A stretch of DNA of 64,000 bases from JAFGVL01 sp964546015 (GTDB lineage Bacteria > Bacteroidota > Bacteroidia > Bacteroidales > Paludibacteraceae): assembly GCA_964546015.1 (NCBI GenBank), contig CAZJHO010000003.1, forward strand, positions 186,001-250,000, written 5' to 3'. Shown here piece by piece: positions 28,808 to 37,024 of the stretch. Positions within the stretch are counted from its first letter, which is position 1; every line of letters starts with the position of its first letter. The notes below the pieces were generated by a model that was given only the letters and a program-made list of their open reading frames with translations, was not told where the DNA came from and did not search any database. The position numbers were made by a program, and so were the translations under genes.

Positions 28808-28853
28808 TTGTTTAAACAACTATGCAAAAGTAATATATTTTTTAAATATCAAA
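28808..28853 (-). promoter_or_regulatory. marR promoter overlapped by an operator palindrome
   Basis: On the minus strand TTTG (28850-28853), a 17-base spacer and TACTTTTG (28825-28832) form a good Bacteroidota promoter. Six bases downstream of the -7 box is the perfect 12-bp palindrome TTGTTTAAACAA (28808-28819), covering the expected transcription start. Confidence 0.75.
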
Positions 28854-28889
28854 AAACAAAAAAGATTTTTATTCAAAACCTTGTTTTTT

Positions 28890-28897
28890 TATCTTTG
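28890..28897 (+). promoter_or_regulatory. -7 element for the oxidoreductase gene
   Basis: TATCTTTG fits TAnnTTTG. The ATG is 21 bases downstream. A -33 box is not clear. Confidence 0.45.
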
Positions 28898-28917
28898 GCA
28901 AAAAATAACAAATTATT

Positions 28918-29907
28918 ATGATTAACTGGGGAATAATTGGTTGCGGAGATGTTTGCGAAGTGAAAAGCGGACCCGCATTTTACAAAACAAAAGGTTCGGC
29001 ATTAGTTGCCGTAATGCGACGCGATGCCGAAAAAGCATCCGATTTTGCTAAACGACATAGTGTGAAACAATTTTACACTTCGGCAGAAGAACTCCTCTCT
29101 GATCCCGAAATAAATGCTATTTATATTGCTACGCCACCGCATTTACACAAAGAATACACGATCAAAGCACTTCGTAGTGGAAAACCCGTATATGTAGAAA
29201 AACCAATGGCAGTGAATTATACCGAGTGCAAAGAAATGATCCAGGCAGCCAATGAATTCGGACAAAAACTTTTTGTAGCCTACTATCGAAGGGCTTTACC
29301 GTATTTTATCAAAGTAAAAGAACTGATTGATTCGGGAGCAATAGGCAAACCGGTAGCTGTAGATATAAAACAATTCAGAGCTCCATTCGCTACTGATTTC
29401 GAATGCAACACTCACACCTGGCGTATAAAAAGCGATATTGCGGGTGGTGGTTATTTTTACGATTTGGCTCCACACACCATTGATATTCTTGATTTTTTAC
29501 TCGGAAAAATCACCGATGCAAAAGGTTTTTCGGCCAACATCGGAGGACTATACAATGCCGAAGATACGGTTGCGGCAACTTTTCAATTCGAAAGCGGTGT
29601 TTTAGGTAGCGGCATCTGGAGTTTTGTTACTGAAAGCGCCTCTAATATTGATAGCATTGATATATTGGGTACAAAAGGAAAAATAAACTTTGCCGTTTTT
29701 GATTTCACACCAATTAAAGTTACCACATCTGCCGGTACAGAAGAATTTCTTCCAGCTAATCCACAGCACATACAACAACCTTTGATACAAACAATTGTAG
29801 AAGAATTAAGCGGAAATGGCACTTGTCCCTCTCCTGCCGAATCGGGTGCACGAGTAAGTTGGGTTATCGATCAAATATTTTCAAAAGGATCCGGTATCGA
29901 TGCTTGA
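28918..29907 (+). CDS. Gfo/Idh/MocA-family NAD(P)-dependent oxidoreductase
   Basis: The 329-residue protein opens with a Rossmann motif (WGIIGCGDV, Gly-rich loop at residues 6-10). It has the family lysine motif GKPVYVEKPMAV (EKP, Lys about residue 96), and the C-terminal alpha/beta domain contains GGGYFYDLAPHTIDILDFLLG, whose His is the usual catalytic position. Family members oxidise or reduce sugars, inositols and related compounds; the substrate here is unknown. It stands alone between the divergent marR cluster and the convergent rubrerythrin gene. Confidence 0.9.
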   Translation: MINWGIIGCGDVCEVKSGPAFYKTKGSALVAVMRRDAEKASDFAKRHSVKQFYTSAEELLSDPEINAIYIATPPHLHKEYTIKALRSGKPVYVEKPMAVNYTECKEMIQAANEFGQKLFVAYYRRALPYFIKVKELIDSGAIGKPVAVDIKQFRAPFATDFECNTHTWRIKSDIAGGGYFYDLAPHTIDILDFLLGKITDAKGFSANIGGLYNAEDTVAATFQFESGVLGSGIWSFVTESASNIDSIDILGTKGKINFAVFDFTPIKVTTSAGTEEFLPANPQHIQQPLIQTIVEELSGNGTCPSPAESGARVSWVIDQIFSKGSGIDA

Positions 29908-29930
29908 ATAAGAAACCTGGAACAAAAAAT

Positions 29931-29990
29931 CCCGCAAATATTGCAGATTATCGCAGAAAATTCTGCGAAAGTCTGTGCTATTTACGGGGG
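29931..29990. repeat. Intergenic imperfect palindrome (CCCGCAAATA... type)
   Basis: Two adjoining 30-base arms meet at 29960/29961 and match as reverse complements at about 22 of 28 positions. Each arm contains iterated GCAGA/CGCAGA words. It lies in the convergent gap between the oxidoreductase and rubrerythrin and might act as a terminator-like hairpin. Confidence 0.7.
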
Positions 29991-30052
29991 AAAATATGTG
30001 CTTTGTAAACTTAATCCACCCTATAGATAGATTAAATTTACAGAGCTTTTAA

Positions 30053-30631
30053 TTAATAATTCGTTTTCTTTTGTTCATAGTGTGCCTGAGGATGCTTACA
30101 AGCAGGACACATTTGAGGAGCTTTTTTTGCTTTGTGAACAAAACCGCAATTGCGACATTGCCATTCGATTTCTTCTTCTTTTTCGAAAACCATTCCTTCT
30201 TCCAAGTTCTTCAATAGTTTTAAATAGCGCAATTCGTGTTCATATTCCACTTTTGCAATGGCTTTGTACATAGCTGCGATTTCTTTAAATCCTTCTTCCT
30301 CTGCTATACGAGCAAATTCAGGATAAAGGTCAACCCACTCTTCGTTTTCTCCTGCAGCTGCTTCTTTAAGATTTTCAATCGTATTTCCGATAATTCCGGC
30401 AGGATAAGTAGCGGTAATTTCTACCATTCCACCTTCCAAATGTTTGAACATTTGTTTAGCGTGCTCTTTTTCTTGATTAGCCGTTTCTTCAAATATAGCG
30501 GCTATTTGTTCATAACCCTCTTTTTTTGCTTGACTGGCAAAAAAAGTATAACGATTGCGAGCTTGAGATTCACCCGCAAACGAGATCAACAGATTTTTTT
30601 CTGTCCTTGTTCCTTTTACAGATTTTTCCAT
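30053..30631 (-). CDS. rbr: Rubrerythrin
   Basis: The 192-residue protein has an N-terminal four-helix ferritin-like domain with diiron ligand motifs FAGESQARNRY, ANQEKEHAKQMF and KVEYEHELRYLKLL. The C-terminal rubredoxin domain has WQCRNCGFVH and CPACKHPQAHYE, four Cys for one iron. It reduces hydrogen peroxide in the cytoplasm and is typical of anaerobes and microaerophiles. Downstream of a gene for a small flavin-binding-fold protein with 23 bases between them, so possibly co-transcribed. Confidence 0.97.
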   Translation of the reverse strand: MEKSVKGTRTEKNLLISFAGESQARNRYTFFASQAKKEGYEQIAAIFEETANQEKEHAKQMFKHLEGGMVEITATYPAGIIGNTIENLKEAAAGENEEWVDLYPEFARIAEEEGFKEIAAMYKAIAKVEYEHELRYLKLLKNLEEGMVFEKEEEIEWQCRNCGFVHKAKKAPQMCPACKHPQAHYEQKKTNY

Positions 30632-30654
30632 AATTAATAATTTATTTTTAGTGT

Positions 30655-31149
30655 TTATAATTGATGTTTATTTTTGAAAAAAGGATGTCGTTCTCCAAAA
30701 GACTTACATACCATTTTTTCAACTTTTACCGTCCATACTTTTACATTGCGAAGCGCAGGCTCCGAATAGGTAAATTTTTCTACAGAATAATGTTTCATTA
30801 TAACATTAAAAATTCGCTCTTTTTCTGCCAAATCATCTACAAACTCGACTTTCCCCCAAGCCATAACGCTTTTCGACTGCATACTATAACTACATGCAAC
30901 ATTAGGGTGTTGGTAAACCAACTTCGTATCGGAACAAAATGATATGCAAACCTTGTTGTTTTGGTTTATCTTATTTACCAAATTGCTTTCTTGTGCCGAA
31001 TGCAGATAAATAAACCCGTCTTCATATCCGAAATTCATTGGATATACGGAAGGTGTTCCATCCAAATCGACAACACCTAAGAAACAAATCGCACACGAAT
31101 CGATTACTTGCCCTATCTCTTCCGAATTTTCTATAAACAAAGTTTTCAT
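30655..31149 (-). CDS. Pyridoxamine 5'-phosphate oxidase-fold (split-barrel, probably FMN-binding) protein
   Basis: The 164-residue protein begins with IGQVIDSCAICFLGVVDLDG, a pattern of the NimA-like split-barrel family, followed by PSVYPMNFGYEDGFIYLHSA and, at the end, KVWTVKVEKMVCKS. Members bind FMN or heme; true PdxH function is unlikely because substrate residues are not recognisable and this group mostly has unknown reductase roles. It lies directly upstream of rubrerythrin on the same strand, which hints at redox defence. Confidence 0.82.
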   Translation of the reverse strand: MKTLFIENSEEIGQVIDSCAICFLGVVDLDGTPSVYPMNFGYEDGFIYLHSAQESNLVNKINQNNKVCISFCSDTKLVYQHPNVACSYSMQSKSVMAWGKVEFVDDLAEKERIFNVIMKHYSVEKFTYSEPALRNVKVWTVKVEKMVCKSFGERHPFFKNKHQL

Positions 31150-31208
31150 CTGTGTAAAATTTACTTTTAAAAGTCAGATGGAACCAAGGTCAACGACCAG
31201 TGAAAGTT

Positions 31209-31264
31209 AATATCCATGAGATTTTGTTCTTCACGCTTGGTATGCATTATTGCTCATGGATATT
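31209..31264. repeat. Perfect 12-bp inverted repeat with 32-base spacer
   Basis: AATATCCATGAG (31209-31220) and CTCATGGATATT (31253-31264) are exact reverse complements, in the 186-base gap between the agmatine deiminase and split-barrel genes. It may be a pair of regulator half-sites or an RNA hairpin; nothing in the sequence decides this. Confidence 0.6.
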
Positions 31265-31335
31265 TCATGCGGCGTAAAAGTAGATAAAGTTTTTGAAAAA
31301 GAAAACTTTTTTGCTTACTATAATTGTTTAAAGTT

Positions 31336-32373
31336 TTATAGCAAAAAACCTTCTGGATATTGCATGGTAACGCAATGTAAAGAACCATGTTGCTTTATCA
31401 GCGGCAAACAATTAATGCCGATTATTTCTCTTTCCGGAAATGCTTTTTGTAATTGTGCTTTGGCTATTTCATCTTTAGGAGAGTTATAAATTGGCACTAA
31501 AACAGCATCGTTTATAATTAAAAAATTAGCATAAGTAGCCGGTAGTCTTTCTTCGCCATCCATTATATAATCTGCCATGGGTAGTGGGATCAGATGGTAC
31601 GGTTTCTCTGCAAGCGTTTCGAAATTTTTCAATTCTCCTTCCATCAATTTTAATTCCTCATAATGTTCATCTGCAAAATCAGTACATTGTACATAAGCAA
31701 TTGTATTTTCATCGCAGAAACGCGCCAATGTATCGATATGACTATCGGTATCATCACCTGCAAGATAACCGTTTTTCAGCCACAAGATACGCTTGGCACC
31801 GAATACTACTTTATAATATTCGTCCAACTCCTCTTTGGATTGATGTTCGTTACGATTTTCAGATAATAAACATTCCTCTGTAGTAAGAATCGTTCCTTTT
31901 CCGTCCGACTCTACACTTCCGCCTTCTAAAACACAATGCAACATATTTTGATAACCAACCTCGGGCGAAAATACATCTTGAGCATACATATAGCGACTTA
32001 TCAAATTATCGTAATTAGCCGGAAATTTCATACCCCAACCGTTGAAACAGAAGTCGAGCAAACATTTTTCATCATTTACAAAGACCGAAAGCGGCGCATG
32101 ATCACGCGCCCAAGTGTCATTACTGGGCAATTCTATCAAACGAACATTTTTCATATTGATTTCCGCCCCCAATTGTTTTTTCACTCCGGCGACATTATTA
32201 CACACGATAAGTAACAGCTCGCGTTCAGCTATTTCTTTGGCTATTGACACAAAACAAGGTATTACCTCATGCAAGGTATCAGCCCAATCCGAATTTTCGT
32301 GAGGCCATGTAAGCTGTACACCGCTTTGTTTTTCCCATTCGGCAGGAAATACAATATTAAATTCGGTATTCAT
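31336..32373 (-). CDS. aguA: Agmatine deiminase / peptidylarginine deiminase family
   Basis: The 345-residue protein shows the family motifs in order: TWPHENSDWAD (residues 23-33), NDTWARDHAPLSV (about 84-96), LEGGSVESDGKGT (about 149), GDDTDSHIDTLARF (His about 215), and the nucleophilic Cys in HGSLHCVTMQYP (about 335). These enzymes hydrolyse the guanidinium of agmatine to N-carbamoylputrescine and ammonia in putrescine synthesis. There is no signal peptide, so it is cytosolic and not a secreted arginine deiminase. It appears to be a single-gene unit. Confidence 0.94.
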   Translation of the reverse strand: MNTEFNIVFPAEWEKQSGVQLTWPHENSDWADTLHEVIPCFVSIAKEIAERELLLIVCNNVAGVKKQLGAEINMKNVRLIELPSNDTWARDHAPLSVFVNDEKCLLDFCFNGWGMKFPANYDNLISRYMYAQDVFSPEVGYQNMLHCVLEGGSVESDGKGTILTTEECLLSENRNEHQSKEELDEYYKVVFGAKRILWLKNGYLAGDDTDSHIDTLARFCDENTIAYVQCTDFADEHYEELKLMEGELKNFETLAEKPYHLIPLPMADYIMDGEERLPATYANFLIINDAVLVPIYNSPKDEIAKAQLQKAFPEREIIGINCLPLIKQHGSLHCVTMQYPEGFLL

Positions 32374-32420
32374 TTTTTGTTTAATGTTTAAAATTCAAGG
32401 TTCAATGTATAGGAATATCT

Positions 32421-33726
32421 TTAATTTACCAAAACATCTATTAGCAAACGAACATTAAGATAAGTAACTAACAAACCGATTCCAATCAACAGAATATTCA
32501 AGAAAAAAGAATTGGCATATTTACCCATTAGCTTTTTATCGGAAGTAAGATAAATCTGGCTAAAAACCGTTATTGGTAATTGTATGCTGAGAAACATCTG
32601 TGAAAGGATCAAACCTTGAAACGGATCAGTGATAAACATAATCATCAATAATGCTACCAACATAGAAATACACACTCCCCAACGACTATGGCTATCTTTT
32701 ATATCGTATGACTCGGAATACATTCCGGCAAAAATAGCTCCTCCCGCCATACCCGAAGTTATACTCGAAGCAATTCCGGCAAACAAAAGCGCTATGGCAA
32801 ATACTAATCCGGCTCCTTTTCCCAACAAAGGAGTAAGCATAGACTGGGCTTGCTGCAATTCGGTAACAGGAATGCATTGTGAATAAAAAGTAGATGCCGC
32901 CAACAAAATCATAGCACTATTGATTGCCCAACCAATACACATAGAAAAGAGTGTATCACCAAATTCGAATTTGAGTTGCCGCTTAATCACTTTTTCATTT
33001 TCCAGATTCCATTGACGACTTTGTATCACTTCCGAATGCAAAAACAAATTATGCGGCATAACCACTGCACCAAGCACACTCATCACAATAATAAGCGATC
33101 CGTCGGGCAGCGAAGGCTTTACCCAACTAATGGCAGCTTCACCCCAATTGATAGGTGCGATAGTAAGCTCATATAAAAAAGAGAAACCGATAATAGAAAC
33201 AAAACCAATAATCCATCGTTCTATTTTTTTGTACGAATTGGTAAATATCATTACCAAAATAAGAATGGTAGATAATATTGCGCCAATTTTAATCGGTATT
33301 CCAAACAGCATTTGCAGTGCAATAGCTGCAAATGCTGTTTGGAATACCGATTAAAATTNNNNNNNNNNCCAGTATTTCGGCAAGCGAGGTTGCGACGGAA
33401 GCCAACATAGCCGATCCCAAAATCGTTCGTCCCACGCGTTTTGACATTCGCGCCGTAATGGCTTCGGAGAGGCACTTACCACTGACGATACCTAAGTGAG
33501 CCACATTATGCTGCAAAATAATCAACATAAGGGTAGAAAGTGTGATTATCCACAGTAAGGAATAACCAAACTCCCCTCCTGCCGCGATGTTGGATGCCCA
33601 GTTGCCAGGATCGATAAAACCTACCGTAACCAGCAAACCCGGACCGATATATTTAAAAAAATCCAGCGAAGGATGATGTTTTCGTTTATCGAGACTTTTA
33701 CGAATATATGAAAGAGGAGATTTCAT
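32421..33726 (-). CDS. mntH: Nramp-family divalent metal transporter, interrupted by an assembly gap
   Basis: The protein is read in two pieces: residues from 33726 leftwards to about 33369 (MKSPLSYIRKSLDKRK ... SLAEIL), then from about 33326 to 32421 (AIALQMLFGIPIKIG ... LLIDVLVN). The TM1 metal motif DPGNWASN and the TM6 motif MPHNLFLHS are both present, as in Mn/Fe proton symporters of the inner membrane. Joined, the length is close to the 410-435 residues of the family. The break is not biological: ten Ns follow a perfect copy of nearby sequence in reverse complement. A few residues between SLAEIL and AIALQ are unknown. Confidence 0.88.
33285..33368. other. Assembly gap with artificial palindrome
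   Basis: The 32 bases at 33327-33358 are the exact reverse complement of 33285-33316, with a 10-base spacer, and run straight into ten Ns (33359-33368). The left arm is good coding sequence of mntH; the right arm encodes nothing sensible on the mntH strand. This is what a contig end that folded back on itself looks like. Confidence 0.9.
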
Positions 33727-33812
33727 TCAAAAAACTTAGAAATACAAATGTAGAAAGAATATTTGGAATGATAGAAAGAAACAGAGCTACAAAATAGCAA
33801 CTCCGTTCAGTT

Positions 33813-35750
33813 TCAATTTACAGACAATTTATCCTTTTCTTGACTGAGCAACTCCCATTCGTACATTTTTTGTTCCAATTCCTGTTTTTTCTTTTCGTAT
33901 AACTCGAACAGAGAAGTGTCGGTTGCCTTTTCGGGATTTTGCAAATCCGTTTCAATACCGGTAAGTTCCGTTTCGAGAGTAGAGATTTGGTTTTCGGCTT
34001 CTTCGACTGCTCGTTCGGCTTTACGCAACAGTTTGCTTTGCTCCTTGCGGGCTTCGTAACTTAGTTTGTTGTTCGATGCAGATGCAGTTTCAGCAGGTTT
34101 TGGCGCGATGGTACGCAAACTTATTTCCAATTGATTCAAATTCTCAATATTTTTCTTTTGTAAGAAATCATAGATACCACCCATGTGTTCACGCACTTTT
34201 TTGCCTCCGAATTCGTATACTTTATCCACCAAACCATCGAGAAACTCGCGGTCATGCGAAACGACAATTACTGTTCCATCAAAAGCTTTGATAGCATTCT
34301 TCAACACATCTTTCGATTGCATATCGAGATGGTTCGTCGGTTCATCAAGAATAAGTAGATTGACCGGTTCGAGCAACAAGCGAATCATTGCCAAACGACT
34401 ACGCTCTCCTCCCGAAAGTACTTTTACTTTTTTGTCCGATGCTTCGCCTCCAAACATAAATGCGCCGAGAATATCGCGGATTTTAGTACGAATATCACCC
34501 ACCGCTACATAATCAATTGTTTCGAAAACTGTTTTTTCTCCATCCAACAAACTGGCTTGGTTTTGCGCAAAATAACCGATTTTGACATTGTGTCCCAATT
34601 TCAGCGTGCCGCTGTATGGAATTTCATTCATGATACATTTTACAAGCGTTGTTTTTCCCTCGCCGTTTTTGCCCACAAAAGCGACTTTTTCACCCCGATT
34701 AATAATCAAGCCTATTTCATTCAATACGATATGGTCGCTGTAAGCTTTGGTCAAATGTTCAATCTCTACAGGGATAGTCCCCGAGCGAGGTGCAGGTGGA
34801 AATTTCAGATTTAGCCGTGCAGTATCTTCCATATCCACCTCGATGCGCTCCACTTTTTCCAACTGTTTTATGCGTGACTGTACTTGTACCGACTTTGTTG
34901 CCTTGTAGCGGAAACGCTCAATAAACTCTTCGTTATCGGCAATCATTTTCTGTTGGTTTTCGTATGCGCGCATTTGCTGTTCGCGGCGTTCTTTGCGTAG
35001 CATAACATATTTATCATAATTAACGCGATAATCGTAAATCTGCCCCAACGAAATTTCGATGGTACGATTAGTTACAGCGTTGATAAAAGCGCGGTCGTGC
35101 GACACAAGGATAACCGCCGAAGGGGTTATAGTCAGGAAATTCTCGAACCACTGGATAGATTCAATATCGAGGTGGTTGGTAGGCTCATCAAGTAATAGTA
35201 CATCAGGGCGTTGAAGTAAGATTTTTGCTAATTCGATACGCATACGCCAACCGCCGCTAAATTCACTTGTTTGACGATTGAAATCCGAGCGCAGAAAACC
35301 TAAACCGAGCAGTGTTTTTTCCACATCGGCTTTGTAATCGGCACCACCCATCAGAGTTAATTTTTCGGTTTCATGCGTGAGGTCATCAATCAGCTTTAGG
35401 TAGCTTACACTCTCATAGTCGGTGCGATCGGAAAGTTCGGCAGTGAGTTTTTCTATCAACTTTTTTTGTTCAAAAATCCCGGAAAAAGCTTTTTCGGTTT
35501 CCTGTACAACAGTCAACCCATCGTGGTGAATCATGTGTTGAGGTAGATAAGCTATTTTCAAATCTTTAGGAATAACCAGATTGCCCGAAGTAGGTTGTTG
35601 TAGTCCGGCAATTATTTTAAGCAGCGTGCTTTTACCTGCACCATTTTTGCCCACAAGGGCTATTTTGTCTTTTGAATTAATTAGGAATGTAATGCCGTTG
35701 AATAGCGTATGCCCGCTAAATTCGACCGTGAGTTGTTCTATTGAAACCAT
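33813..35750 (-). CDS. ABC-F family ATPase
   Basis: The 645-residue protein has two ABC domains in one chain and no membrane segments. Domain 1 has Walker A GKNGAGKST (residues 34-42), signature FSGGWRMR and Walker B LLLDEPTNHLD. Domain 2 has GKNGEGKTT, LSGGERSR and LLILDEPTNHLD. The inter-domain linker (RYKATKSVQVQSRIKQLEKV) is the arm that reaches the ribosomal P-site, and the last 90 residues form a charged coiled coil as in Uup/YheS-like members. ABC-F proteins act on stalled ribosomes; antibiotic protection is possible but not shown by sequence. Confidence 0.92.
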   Translation of the reverse strand: MVSIEQLTVEFSGHTLFNGITFLINSKDKIALVGKNGAGKSTLLKIIAGLQQPTSGNLVIPKDLKIAYLPQHMIHHDGLTVVQETEKAFSGIFEQKKLIEKLTAELSDRTDYESVSYLKLIDDLTHETEKLTLMGGADYKADVEKTLLGLGFLRSDFNRQTSEFSGGWRMRIELAKILLQRPDVLLLDEPTNHLDIESIQWFENFLTITPSAVILVSHDRAFINAVTNRTIEISLGQIYDYRVNYDKYVMLRKERREQQMRAYENQQKMIADNEEFIERFRYKATKSVQVQSRIKQLEKVERIEVDMEDTARLNLKFPPAPRSGTIPVEIEHLTKAYSDHIVLNEIGLIINRGEKVAFVGKNGEGKTTLVKCIMNEIPYSGTLKLGHNVKIGYFAQNQASLLDGEKTVFETIDYVAVGDIRTKIRDILGAFMFGGEASDKKVKVLSGGERSRLAMIRLLLEPVNLLILDEPTNHLDMQSKDVLKNAIKAFDGTVIVVSHDREFLDGLVDKVYEFGGKKVREHMGGIYDFLQKKNIENLNQLEISLRTIAPKPAETASASNNKLSYEARKEQSKLLRKAERAVEEAENQISTLETELTGIETDLQNPEKATDTSLFELYEKKKQELEQKMYEWELLSQEKDKLSVN

Positions 35751-35836
35751 TATTTAATCGAAAGTTGAAAATGATTTTAGAAAGGCAAAGGTACGAAAAT
35801 CGAGGAGAGAAATAATTGAATAAGACCAATGAACAA

Positions 35837-35874
35837 ATTAAAAAAGCTTGTTCAAAAAAACAAGCTCTTTTTTA
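35837..35874. terminator. Terminator after asnA
   Basis: The stem AGCTTG / CAAGCT (35845-35850 and 35861-35866) is extended by flanking A and T tracts. It lies just past the asnA stop and also faces away from the ABC-F gene promoter region. Confidence 0.7.
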
Positions 35875-35875
35875 G

Positions 35876-36913
35876 TTAAAACAAATTTATACCTAAAGAT
35901 TTACATTCTTCCTGCATATCATTCGGCCAAATGCTGGCTTGCACTTCGCCGATATGGGCTTTTTGCAACAAAAGCATACATAGACGCGATTGTCCGATAC
36001 CACCACCGATACAAAGTGGCAACGAACCATCCATCATGCGTTTATGGAAATAAAGATTCAGGCGGTCTTCACTATTAGTCAATTTTAGTTGTTTTAATAG
36101 TGCTTCTTTATCAACCCGAATACCCATCGAAGAAATTTCAAAGGCAAGATTCAATATCGGATTCCAAAGCAAGATATCGCCATTAAGCCCCATGTAACCG
36201 TCTCCATTCGGTGTAGACCAGTCGTCATAATCCGGCGCACGACCATCGTGTTTTTCGCCATTGCTCAAAACACCACCAATGCCGATAATAAAAACAGCTT
36301 TATGTTTTTTGGTTATTTCGTTTTCGCGCTCTTTTGAAGTCAAATTAGGATACTGTTGCAGCAATTCTTCGGCATGAATAAATGTGATTTCTTTGGGTAA
36401 GGAGGGCTTCAAACCGGGGAAATTTTCGGATACATAAAATTCCGTACGCAAGATTGCTTCATAAATACGATTCACTGTATTTTTAAGATATTCTATATTC
36501 CGCTCTTCGACAGTCATGGTACGCTCCCAATCCCACTGATCAACATATAATGAGTGCAAATTACCCAAACTTTCATCTGCACGAATGGCATTCATATCAG
36601 TATAAATACCGTGCCCTTGCTCTATATTAAGGTCTGCCAATGAAAGACGCTTCCATTTTGCCAACGAATGTACCACTTCTGCCATTTGGTCATTCAAATC
36701 TTTAATCGGGAAAGTAACCGCGCGTTCTGTACCATTCAGATCATCATTTATTCCGGTTCCTTTTAAAACAAAAAGCGGTGCTGTAACTCTCGATAGTTTA
36801 AGCTCAGAAGCCAATTGTTGCTGAAAAAAATCCTTCGTCAACTTAATAGCCCTTTCTGTTTGCTTTAGGTTAAGTATTGATTTATATTTCTCTGGTTTTA
36901 GTAAGTAACTCAT
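35876..36913 (-). CDS. asnA: Aspartate--ammonia ligase (asparagine synthetase A)
   Basis: The 345-residue protein has the class II aminoacyl-tRNA-synthetase-like fold of AsnA. Family stretches include VTAPLFVLKGTGINDDLNG (residues about 42-60), LSLADLNIEQGHGIYTDMNAIR (split here), SVYVDQWDWE-like LYVDQWDWERTM, and the C-terminal IGGGIGQSRLCMLLL. It makes asparagine from aspartate, ammonia and ATP in the cytosol. Length is slightly above the E. coli enzyme (330). It is a single-gene unit with its own terminator. Confidence 0.95.
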   Translation of the reverse strand: MSYLLKPEKYKSILNLKQTERAIKLTKDFFQQQLASELKLSRVTAPLFVLKGTGINDDLNGTERAVTFPIKDLNDQMAEVVHSLAKWKRLSLADLNIEQGHGIYTDMNAIRADESLGNLHSLYVDQWDWERTMTVEERNIEYLKNTVNRIYEAILRTEFYVSENFPGLKPSLPKEITFIHAEELLQQYPNLTSKERENEITKKHKAVFIIGIGGVLSNGEKHDGRAPDYDDWSTPNGDGYMGLNGDILLWNPILNLAFEISSMGIRVDKEALLKQLKLTNSEDRLNLYFHKRMMDGSLPLCIGGGIGQSRLCMLLLQKAHIGEVQASIWPNDMQEECKSLGINLF

Positions 36914-37024
36914 TATTATACTGTTTTGTTTTTCCTACTCGTATTTACATTAAGCTGCAAAAATAATCATTTTCATAAACAAACAATAGTACAAATAAAT
37001 TTTTACTTTCTTTTTGTGCTATTA

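Noticed and set aside
31209..31264. Invertible promoter switch
   Set aside because: The 32-base segment between the repeats is too short to carry a promoter, and no invertase gene is near.
33285..33358. 32-bp perfect palindrome as a natural hairpin or cruciform
   Set aside because: It ends exactly at an assembly gap, and one arm disrupts a conserved gene, so an artefact is far more likely.
33251..33475. Short frame across the run of Ns on the minus strand
   Set aside because: It reads through unknown bases and the fold-back artefact in the wrong frame; the real gene is mntH.
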